Under the pieces are notes generated by a model. That model ran no database searches. It was not told the DNA's origin and saw only the letters and a program-made list of their open reading frames with translations. 64,000 nucleotides of DNA, from NCBI GenBank assembly GCA_914767715.1, contig OU612065.1, positions 9,116,001-9,180,000 of the forward strand, in the 5' to 3' direction. The DNA comes from Membranipora membranacea. Lineage: Eukaryota > Bryozoa > Gymnolaemata > Cheilostomatida > Membraniporidae. Made by a program: the position numbers and the translations under genes. Below are positions 37,401 through 47,700 of the stretch, piece by piece; position 1 is the first letter of the stretch; every line of letters starts with the position of its first letter.

Positions 37401-40107
37401 TGAATATCTCCGAACTATTTTTAGTTGATGGCGTATGGCTGGATTGGACTGAGTGGTCTGAGTGCTCACTAACATGTGGTACTGGGGCTAGCCTGAGATC
37501 ACGAGGTTGTGATGGGCCATTCTATGATGGTATGAACTGTACTGGGGACTGGAGTGAGAGCAAAGACTGCAACACCTTCCTATGCCCAAGTAGGTAGACC
37601 CTGGTTTTATTCATGGTCAAATTTGGAATGTTTATTTTAATTTTGAATCTTCTTCATACAATGCGTAGTATAGTGTTATCTGAATCACTGCATGAAAAGG
37701 TATCTGAAATTTTGAATACTACACCGCATCTCAAATTTATGGCTGTTTACGTTTGTGGCTCTAAACTATGACCAGGATAGCCTAGGCCATCTTAATGCTT
37801 ACTGACTCTAATATCATTTATTGGGCATACATACACTGCTTGATCCTGTCTTACTCATGCTTCATATTACAGTACCAGGGAACTGGACAGAGTGGACTAC
37901 ATGGTCAGACTGCAGTACTACCTGTGGTGGTGGTGTTAGTATTAGGACACGAGACTGTGATACATCATGGATACCAGGACTTAAAGCTCCATGTGAGGGA
38001 GAAGAGGAGGGAGCAGGCACTGAGTCACTAGCCTGTCACGAGTTCTCCTGTGATACAGGTCAGTCTCTATATGAACCTATATGAGCCTAGTCGTAGTGCC
38101 CAGACGGCTGCAAATGTGAATTATTGGCATTAAATGTTCACATAATCAACATTTGATAATGTAATGCCACTTACTCGCACTTGCAGCCGTCCGAACACTT
38201 TGATTAATATGAGCCATTTGGCATGTTAGGTAGTTTAATTTGGTATTTTGATTAGCTCTAGCAGCTCATTTTATTCAACTTCTCTTGCAACTTTTTTATC
38301 CCAGAAGGCTCATCAATATTTTTTTCGGTAGCTCGTACTTGCAGTGAGTGGTATGACAGAGGGCTCAGACTCAGCGGTGACACAATCATAGACCCTGATG
38401 GTGAATTCGGATACATACAGCCATTTTATGTGTTCTGTGATATGACTATTAATGGTGGTGAAACTATAGTTAGTAAGTATCCCCACCAAAGATATAAAAT
38501 GAGAGTTATCGCACATCCGGGGTCTCAAGAATCAATTTACCTGGCCAGGGAGGGTGGGCTAAGTCTCCGCCAAAACTAAAAGTAATAACAGATTTGTCTT
38601 TCCATTGACACTGGGAAGACAACTCTACTGACTTGAGAAGGGTCAATAATGAGAATAAAATCATTGTTATATAAAGGTAAAGGCCAACAAGCAAGGAATC
38701 ATGATGGTAAGGATAATTATGTAATGTCCAATCGGGTGAATAGCCCGAATCCCAAAATTTAGACAAATTACGAATACAATTAAGAAATCAGTGATAAACT
38801 AGGTTTTGTATCAATAAAATACCTCATCAGCTCTGGTCACAGGGCTACCAAAATTACCTGAACGCTATAGTGTTTCCCATTTGATTTAAAAACACATTCC
38901 TCTTGATGAAGTTTTGAGCAAAAGCACTGCTGTAGGATCAAACTAGGTGGCTGGCTGCATTTCTTTTGCAACAAGCTTTGGATGAGAAGGACTGGTTGTC
39001 AAGCATAACTAACTCTTTTTGTGTTATCTTATTTTTATCATTATAATGTTATATTGAAGAAGATATACCATTTTAGCTAATTTGCAGAGCATAACCACAT
39101 GGGGAATGTTCTGGTTGATGGTTATGAAGCTAAGTGTGAGTACTATCAGGAGTTCGCCTATGGTGGGCTATCTGAGTACGCTGGTCTAGATTCTGCTATA
39201 GCGCTGGTAGATACATCTGTTGATTGTCAGCAGTTTGTCTCCTGGAACTGTGTCAGCGCTACGATTAATCATCCATCACTATGGGGCTACGCTCTCACCT
39301 ACTGGATGAACAGAGATTATGAGGAGGTAAAAGGAATATTATTTTAATAGAACAACAGTTGAATTGTTACTACAAATGATCTTTCGGCAAATGAGCAAGG
39401 AAATTGATAAATAAAGGTATTGCTAGAGACTGTTATAAACCATGATGAGAGTTCACTACTTGAGCCACAATATTCTAACTCTGCCCAAACCAAGTAATTG
39501 ACTTTGACAGGACTGGGCAAATGATGGATTGTAGAATATAAATGTTCGAACTTTTTTTCCTATTTTCCTGTTCTCAGAGGAATTACATCGGTGATTTTGA
39601 GAATCTGAGTGATTTAGACATGACAAACCCGTATGACTTGCAAGGCTGTGAGTGCAGTCTTACTGGTGGTTGCGGTGATGCCGGAAATCTGGATGACCTT
39701 GCTCTCTGTAATTGTGACCTTAATGATAACACGAACAGAACGGACTCGGGATATATCAAGTATAAACCAGATCTACCAGTGAGCGCATTCTGTGCTGGCG
39801 ATACAGGTGTGTTCCTACAGGATGGATAAAATTTGTAAAATACTGAATAATTTCTTAAAATAAGTTGCCATTTTAGATATTGGCAGACAAATCATCCTGA
39901 ATGAATGTTTTCCATAATATACCGTCACATCAGACACAATTTTAGCAGCTAAATAAACAACCGTCATTCCCTCATCCTGTGGTATGTGACCGCTGCATAA
40001 ATTATTCTAAAGTGATGATAATTTAACATGCTTCCTGTGTTTTAGGTGCGCCCGAAGAGATTGGATACTTTGAAGTTGGGGAACTTAGATGTTGTGGCAC
40101 CCTCTAA
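25470..40107 (+). CDS. giant secreted PAN-EGF-TSP1-SRCR-(TSP1)21-fibrinogen-like protein
   Basis: 32 exons splice in consistent phase to 1,766 residues. Exon starts: 25470, 26076, 26613, 26923, 27286, 28220, 29114, 29494, 29826, 30477, 30930, 31409, 31815, 32219, 32547, 32958, 33340, 33887, 34249, 34712, 35041, 35403, 35870, 36167, 36579, 37101, 37425, 37873, 38332, 39088, 39578, 40046. Domains in order: signal peptide (LIKTLFLRSLILVFCFGCVS); PAN/apple-like (QCAVAC..WRCESFSY..TCILS); EGF-like with six Cys; two TSP1; SRCR (GVWGTVCSDGFD, ACHQMGF, split over two exons); 21 TSP1 of the form W-x2-W-x2-C-x3-C-GGG; and a CNTNAP-like fibrinogen module (YVFCDM, GCECS, CNCD, DLPVSAFCAGDTG, ending VGELRCCGTL). 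No membrane anchor, so extracellular. TSP1 modules bind matrix glycans and can be C-mannosylated or O-fucosylated. Role unknown: matrix, adhesion or immunity are all possible. Confidence 0.88.
30930..38058 (+). repeat. array of 18 single-repeat TSP1 exons
   Basis: 18 successive exons each encode one TSP1 module, with introns at the same place (Cys-Pro-x|DG-W). Thirteen are exactly 165 bp; the others are 168, 167, 163, 171 and 186. Nearly all introns are phase 1, so exons are symmetric and can duplicate or be skipped without changing frame. The recurrent consensus is DGxWxxWxxWxxC, then CGGG, DGPFYGG, C-x-G and C-x4-CP. Introns between them are unrelated in sequence and vary from about 160 to 480 bp. 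Confidence 0.92.
38100..38194. repeat. short foldback MITE, copy 1
   Basis: Arms 38100-38132 and 38162-38194 share CAGACGGCTGCAA/TTGCAGCCGTCCG and GGCATTA/TAATGCC in inverted order. The element lies in an intron of the TSP1 gene, just after the last TSP1 exon. A sister copy is at 59097-59197. Confidence 0.65.
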
Positions 40108-41374
40108 ATATATCCCACACATTTTTCAAGTGGGGCTCACCTCTCACCATTGGTTAATACTTGAAGATGAAGTTCCATTGAAGTAGGATGATTATGATTC
40201 ACGCACCAGGCTATCTATAACTGATTCACTGCGTTTGAAACCTTCAGTCATTAAAAAAGCTGCAAAAATCAAACTCTGATATTATATCACATCTCGCAAA
40301 ACGACATGGTTAAAACACCATCACTGGATGTTGTACTGAACTCGATGCTTCTGTCTTATTAGACAAAATAAAATACAACCACTTACCCCTTGTGTTATTA
40401 TGAACAAAGCAGGTGCAACAACAGTCTTTTGTGTGAAATCTGGTGGCTGAGTAAAGTAAGAGATTTTGCATTCCATCACTAAGATATTTTGTTGTTGTTA
40501 ATTTCAACATTGAAATATTCAAACGATCTCTTTGATGACTAACATGACCATGCTCTGAACAAAAAAAAAGATTATGACAAATTGAGTAAAAAAAAGAGTA
40601 AACCTATACTATCAAACTGTTTGAATAGTAATATGGTTAAGTGTTATTTACCATTATTATCACATGCTTCTCACATCGGAAACAATATTCATAGTTTTCA
40701 AAGTTATGATAATTTGGTTTTATTCGTCCATGCTTTTTTGGGAGCGAATGAGAGAAGCTTATCATATTGTCGTTGAACACTTGTAACTGATCGTGATGTA
40801 ACATGCTTTTTGGTAAAACATGGTATCTTTAGACAGCGTTAGACAGCATACCAATATTATGCATCATAAGCAGCTACCTGTGGATCAATTCCGGAAATTT
40901 ATCACATGAGAAGGTAACAATATCGCATGTCTGAACTCACTGACTCCTTTGTAAGCGCACACAGTAGTGCTTTCAGATTATGGGGATTTCCCTAGCCTTG
41001 TCACGCGGCTACTTTACATTCCTAAAAGATTGTCCATTATGTTCATAAACAGCATGTGAAACCACGCGCTTCTCATGTGCCCATGACTCAATGTAATGAG
41101 CTATGATAAGACACCTGACTTAGATGTACCTATATTGTCATGCCCATGTTTTGATTGAATATTCTTTATGGCCCAATATCTTTTCACTGTATGTATCTTG
41201 AACTTCCTCATTCCCGATTTTGAGAATTTCTGCGTTGGCGTTTGCTGCTATTCTGAATGACAGAACGTCGCTATTGCTTTATATCTATTCACATGATGCG
41301 GTCAGTGAAGTAATAACATCCTAAGGATGGTCATATGCCTGTAGGTACTTCCCAGACCAATCCTATAAAATGAC
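40108..41374. other. intergenic: TSP1-gene 3' region
   Basis: This should hold the 3'UTR of the TSP1 gene and the promoter of the small cysteine-rich gene. A TATA-like CTATAAAA lies at 41362-41369, immediately before that gene's first ATG. No other coding signal. Confidence 0.45.
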
Positions 41375-43652
41375 ATGCGACAACAGATATTTCCCATACT
41401 GTCTTTTCAACACCTGTATACTAACAGAGCTCTCACAATGCATGCTGTCAGCAACCCACAGGCAGAGGAGACTCATACCAGTCGACATTGTGGCTACAAA
41501 TTTATCAGGTACGACTATATTTTGCGCTACAAAAATTGAATACAGGTATTATAAAAACCAGGCATAATGAATTATCCTCCAGACTTTACATTGTCAGAGG
41601 GCCAATTTTTTTGTTATAAGCGCTAAGCGGTGTGTGGAAAGACTACGACAGACTGAAAGTTTTGATTTTAAATGTCTCTATTAAAAACATCACTAAATAT
41701 CACTTCTGCTAAGCATGAGTTGCATAAAGATACAATGGTCTATATCAGCTGTGGGCAGCCTGCGGCCTTTTTGTCAGTGCGGCATAATGGGTAATCTTTT
41801 GCGGCCTAATTGTGGCCTCGTGCCTGTGAAAGTTATTTGATATTAATTTTGATTCCCCTTTCGTTTTGTGGAGAACTAAGTATGCATTGCGCTCTGTAAG
41901 CACAAGATATTTCAAAATAGTGGCCATTCTGTTTTTTGCATGTAGCTGGGCTTCCCCAGCCACTCTACACAAAATCATCATAACTGTGGTACTGGTGCAA
42001 ACAAAATTGTCCAATTGTTTTTCTTTCAAAATAGCACAAAACATAGAACTTTGGATGTTAAAGTTCTCTAACATAATACTAATTAAATTATTTTTTGCAA
42101 AACTGTCATTTTGGACGAAAGGGAGATTTGTATCAAAAAGTCTCTTTGTCACAAGTGATCCTGCATTATGGCTGAAATGTTCGATACTGCCTTTCATTTC
42201 ACCATTTGCGAAAATTTCCCCTTGCGGGAGGGCGAGTGCTATAAGGTGAAAATTTTGACAGGTCGCGAAAATATTGAGCAAAAAGAAACTTTCGCTGCGC
42301 GAAAATATTCTCCTCTCCATCATAATTCACAACATTTCGTGTATGCATATGTTTACATTTTAACCACTGGGAAGGCGCTATAGCACCACTCCCACACCCA
42401 CCTTGCCCTTTGTCACACACACGATTCACAGGGATACAGATGTGTACACAATTGAATCATGAGGTAAAATGACGCCACAAAACTCTGTTGAGTTGATGGT
42501 TCTTGCAACATACTGCAGTTTTTACACATAAATCTGTTTTATCTTTGACAAATAAGGAAGTGCCAAAATTGTTACTCCAGTTCCAATTTCATCCCTTAAA
42601 AATATGTTGCGGCCTTTTTAGTTGAGCCTGTGTAAAATGCGGCATTTTTCAAGAAAAGGTTGCCCACCCATGGTCTATATGAATTTCTTAAATAAAACTT
42701 TGCATTTATTTCAGTCTATGAATTCCACCACCGCTACATGTTCCAACCATAAATGATGCAAATAAACACAGAATCAAATATTGTAATCTGGCTCAAAATT
42801 TAGAAATGAGATTTCTTTTTAATTTTATGTACAAATGAACATCATAATTTTAACCAGGCTGTCTGTCTGTCTGACTACAGTTTGAAGCATAGGACAACAA
42901 TAGGGATATATGGAGACTTGTGTGCTTATTTTGGGCTGAGCGAGGATATCACTGGAAGTCGCACAAGCCTAGTCATTTGAAATGTCCTGCAATTATTAAA
43001 AAGAGCCTCATTATGTAAGCAGAACCTATATCTGACTACCACTAGCGATGATCTTTTGGTGGATGAATGACAATGACAATGTTACTAATACTCAATAATT
43101 GTATTTCAGAGAAACACTGATTGGCTCCAGAACTCTTCAGATAAGAGGGAAGCTCTATCAAAGGCACTGTGAATGTGGCAGGTAAGTATCTTCATTGATA
43201 TACTCCCTAAGGAATTATGGAATATTGTCTATCTTATCTCCCATTTAATGATTTGTCCATGTTCTTTTCCATAAAGCATACTTTGGTATATTGTAACTTA
43301 ATAGAATAGCTACATAATTGAAATTAAGATACCAATCAAAGTTTATGTGGTGAACTAAATTATAGCCCGATTTGACTTGCAGCAATAGGTGGGTCAATTG
43401 ACAATCTACACTGAGGTTGGGTTGTGTTCACACAAAAAGGGACTGACAACTTCATCAAGACAAATGGACTTTTGATGAGACTTGAGCGATAGTTTGTATG
43501 CAGGTGTATAAATGTTATATTTTTGTAGATATAACAATGGAGACGAGGAATGGCATTATGAGGACCATGGCTGTACTTGGAATGTGGAGAGGTTGGGCTC
43601 TGAATACAAACACCACAGATTGTGTGAATGTGATCAAACGATGGACATATGA
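41375..43652 (+). CDS. small cysteine-rich protein A (unrecognised family)
   Basis: Three exons, 41375-41508, 43110-43181 and 43529-43652, join with both introns in phase 2 and give 109 residues. I do not recognise a known domain. Features: ETHTSRHCGYKFI in exon 1, LYQRHCECG closing exon 2, then EEWHYEDHGCTW and LCECD in exon 3: six cysteines including two C-x-C pairs. It aligns with the gene at 46321-47375 in the same exon order, phases and total length, which supports both models. There is no clear signal peptide at this ATG. A TATA-like box sits too close upstream for this ATG, so a later in-frame ATG (41438) or an upstream exon spliced to the CAACAG acceptor may provide the true start. 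An in-frame stop (41366-41368) limits upstream extension. A hAT-like element occupies intron 1. Function unknown. Confidence 0.55.
41746..42672. mobile_element. hAT-like DNA element, 927 bp, with 8-bp target duplication
   Basis: The termini CAGCTGTGGGCAGCC and, in reverse complement, CATGGGTGGGCAACC match at 11 of 15 positions. The element is flanked on both sides by the identical octamer GTCTATAT (41738-41745 and 42673-42680). An 8-bp duplication with CA(G/T)..TGGGCA ends is diagnostic of hAT transposons. A GCGGCCTTTTT motif follows each end inward. A 192-codon minus ORF (42323-41745) runs through most of it, but I see no hAT transposase or BED-finger motifs, so the copy is probably non-autonomous. 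It sits in intron 1 of small cysteine-rich gene A. Confidence 0.85.
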
Positions 43653-44733
43653 TTGCCTTGGTAGTGCACTATTTGATTCTGCTTACACATGTTTTGGTTG
43701 ATGTGTCATGTCAACAGTATTAAATAAATAAATTATTTTGTTTTTATTATGGTACACTTAGCCTATCTTGACAAGCTTTGTTCCGAACCAAGCTTGTCAA
43801 GACAGGCTATGGTAGACTGTGCAGTAGTAGGCCAAGTCTGGAGCAGGGTATAAACTGCCAATATTGCTGATTGCACAAGTTTTGGTCGCCATACCAACAA
43901 TACACTGACAATCTGATCAAGTGAACTTGTTGATCACAAATGTGAATTGATCACTGCATTCAAAGTGACATTATCACGATGAAGTGAACTAACAACATAT
44001 GAAATTTTATTTATTAGAATAATTTTATATATAAAACTAGCATAAAATAAAACATCTTCATTTTCGAGTATCACAACATGTCACAACCATTCTGAAAGAT
44101 TCATGAAATTATGACAGGAAAACTTGAACTTGGGGATACATCTACAGAAAGTTGAAATGATCCTTTGCAAAACAGGGCGGTCTAAAATTATATTGGTAAC
44201 ATCAGTCTCTGCGAGACGATTGTAATAGCGAACTCTTACTTCACAATGTGCTCCATTTCACCGACACAGAACTTGATCTTTTTATGGGACTGAACTTTAT
44301 ATCTCTGATGAGACAGGATATATTACTTGTCAAATTTGACTGATTGGCTGGCTATTTAGTTGGACCCTGTACTGATATAAAAAAATGATCAATAAAGCAT
44401 TTTTATGTAAATAAAGAAAGAAAATCCGTGAGCAAATTGTTATGAGATTTGATGTTGTGTACATTCCATCAATCAAAGACTGTTTTCATGGAGCCAGCTA
44501 GCCAGTCTTGACAAGGCTAGGAGCTAGGAGCTAGGAGCCAGCATTCATAGCATTTATATGTACAGACGGGCATCTTGATACAAGGCCACAAAAGTTGAGA
44601 TTTTTCTCGAAGGCGCTTTGTTGAAAAAATTACCAAAAACCTTTCGTTGTTTTGTGGTCAGTAGTGAGGCTGGCAGTACATGTACTTGTTCATATAATCC
44701 TGAAAGTCATGTGGGGATAACTTGAAACATAGC
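43653..44733. other. convergent intergenic region
   Basis: The 3' side of gene A (AATAAATAAA near 43722) meets the 3' side of the CIMIP2-like gene. It contains a 19-bp inverted palindrome at 43760-43808 and a short CTAGGAG tandem repeat near 44517-44540. No gene seen. Confidence 0.5.
43760..43808. repeat. palindrome, TCTTGACAAGCT family
   Basis: The arms AGCCTATCTTGACAAGCTT and, reverse complemented, AGCCTGTCTTGACAAGCTT match at 18 of 19 positions around an 11-base loop. Related to the palindrome at 3632-3688, with single arms near 44504 and 59325. Confidence 0.7.
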
Positions 44734-47700
44734 TTAGAAGTTAACACTCTGCATGTTTATTGGCATGGTCTTAGATCTCATGAAATCTCCGAAGCACGGG
44801 TCCTTGTGTTTACAGATGCTAAGAGATCGAGAGGTATCTCCGTATGTGTTGCCAAACGCAAATCTTCTCTCTGAAATGTGAAACAAGCGACAATGTATAT
44901 GGAACTTAAAAAAAGAAAGATTTGTGGGAACAAGGATGATGGTCATCAAAATAGTCTGATGCATGTCACACTCAAAATCACACTCACAATGGTATCAGGC
45001 ATGATATTCTTCATCTGACCTGAACAAACTCAAGATGACTGAGCATTTCAAAGAGCATTCCGAAATGTTTTTGTTTTAAAAATTTATATAAGAGCAACAA
45101 TGATCAAAATACTTACGTGGGAGATATCCGGTGTATTTGGGGATCATTCCATCGTTAAGATAAAGTCTTCTACTATAAGACGGTGCTGCTGCTCCTTCAT
45201 AAGATCTGTAAATAAATTATATACATGTGTAGAGCCCTGGTACAGGTACATGACTGGGGTCATTCTGAGGAGTTGTTCTCTCATCAAACTATTGTGAGGG
45301 AAACCTAGTCATCGCTGCATATTCAAATGGGCTGGAAAATGCCCAATATTTTTTTCCATGTAAATGTTTATGTTCAATTAAATTGTATGTCAACAAGTTA
45401 TATATTTTGTTAAACTTGTTACTGGTACTGCGTAAACATTTCTGACCTGAAATATCTTCTAGCAAAGCAACTTGATGGTGTAGTGGTTTGCTTCAGAAAC
45501 TGAATTTACATCCAAGCTCTGTTAATACCAAGAAAACTATATCCCTGTTAGGCCTATTTCAATAAGCTTCTTCTTACCTTCCTAGGTTGACTTTTTCAGA
45601 CTGTGCTCTCCAATGTGCAGCATTTTCCGCAGCAAATGATTCCAAGCCTTCTCTAGTGGATGAATGGTACCTGTAACAAAAAGAAAACAGTGTGTTAGTA
45701 AGCTTATCTTATAAAGATTTGCTCCCAGATTTATACAGATGACTCATCATTTCCTATTGCAAAACTTGTTTGATTATTGGGGCAACAAATTTTCCTTTAG
45801 TCATGGTCTACACTCTACACAATGACAAAACCAAAACGGGAAAATCAAATGGAATTCGGTGAATATTACGGGAAATACGAGCTTCTGAATCAGCAATCCT
45901 ATTTTGATTTGTATTTATGTGATCATGCGTACCTAAATAAATAATTGATAGATATGACTTCTGAAACCCTTTGACGCACATCATACCATTTAATATTTGA
46001 TACTTATGTACCTTTTTTTTCTCTTGAGTTAACCCACCTCCCCCCTTATAGTTATTTTTTTAGTTTTCATGATTACACTCTACACTATAAATAAATTGCA
46101 ACCTAGATCAGTGCCGTTTAGCTGTCATACAATGTTTCACTCCTAGCTATGAACGGAAAATTGGAATTCCAAGTCAAGCTTTGGATTTTGTTTTTCCCAA
46201 AAAATAATTTCCAATCACCAGGTAACGACGTGTATAAAACTCGACTGTTATCATAGTTGTATTCTCATATAAGAATTTAGTTGATACGCAACAAGTCTTG
46301 AAACCAATCTGAGAATCTACATGATGGCAGGAACAGGTCGACATCTCAAACAAATAACAATCACTGAGGACAATTATGGCTATCTCCCAATTCATGTAGA
46401 AACTCATACGTCCACTGAATGCAGATATACCATCACCAGGTGAGAATCTTTGTCATTAATTTTCAGGGCATACTCTTTTGGGTTGCTATGTCGATGACTC
46501 TGATGACATAGGGGCAGGGCTGTGAGTGAATGATTACATAGCGGTCACATATGTGAATTGGGATGATAAAACTTGCTAATTCTCCCTTTTCATGTGTTTT
46601 TTTTTAATTTTTAGTACAGAGTGGATAAAGACTGGATGTATCATGGGAGGTTACTACCGATCCCTGTATGAGAGAAACTGTGTCTGCAATAGGTAAGCTC
46701 AACCATTAATTACCAAAAACATTATCATATTATGTAAATTGTATTATATATTTGAAATAAAAATTATCATTTGATTGTATAATGATATTACAATGTTTAT
46801 GATAATTACAAACATGGCCAATGAGCGAGCATGATTTTTTGAAGGGAATAGATGTCACCAAAACCTGATTTAGATTGAAAATAACAACTTCTGATGTCTC
46901 TTTCCATAAGACCAGGCTTTTTTTGTAGAACCATTTCACCTGTACTATGCTAATCAACATTGATCCAATTTTCCTGCATTTTGAGGGTCTTTTGCCAGTG
47001 GCTCAGGGGGAGCTACTCCATATGCATGCAAATTGGATCAAATTGAATATAGTGGGATGCAAAGATAGGGTATTTGTGTTGCTCGCAGGGAAATACCTTC
47101 AATTTCTACCATGCCCCAATTTTTCCTCAATTTTGTGCCATATGGATTTTTGATGAGTGTCTAATCCTTTGCTGTGGACTATTAGGCCTTATCCTTCACA
47201 AAGGCCATATCATAGATTTCATTTCTGTTCAAATATTTTCAGCTCTTATGAGTGGGCTGGGGAGTATCATTACCACCATGATGCGAAGCCTATGTGTCAC
47301 TGGAAGAGATACAAGAATACAGATGGGGTATCTTACATCATACGAAAATGCTTCTGTCATGTACCAGATTTGTAATTTATACTCAACATCGCTGAACTAC
47401 GGCCAGAAGCGTACCTTTGTTACTGAATCTTGATATAAATTATTTAACAATTGTATTACATAATATCACCTTATAACCTACCTGGCGCCAAGTCCCTTTT
47501 CTGTCACATTGATTCTTGGAATATATCCCTTATATCCTGGCATGGGAGGTTCTGTTGGTAACCGTTTCTCCGCTGTGTTTCAAATATAAAATGTTACCAT
47601 TATAATAACCGTATGTGAAATTTGTAAACTACCATTCAAGCAGTTTTACAGTTCTTTTCTTTTGAAATATATTATTCATGGCATGAGTGTCTCAATAAAC

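Noticed and set aside
41745-42323. 192-codon minus ORF as a host gene
   Set aside because: It lies wholly within the hAT-like element borders and has no recognisable transposase or host motif; described with the element instead.
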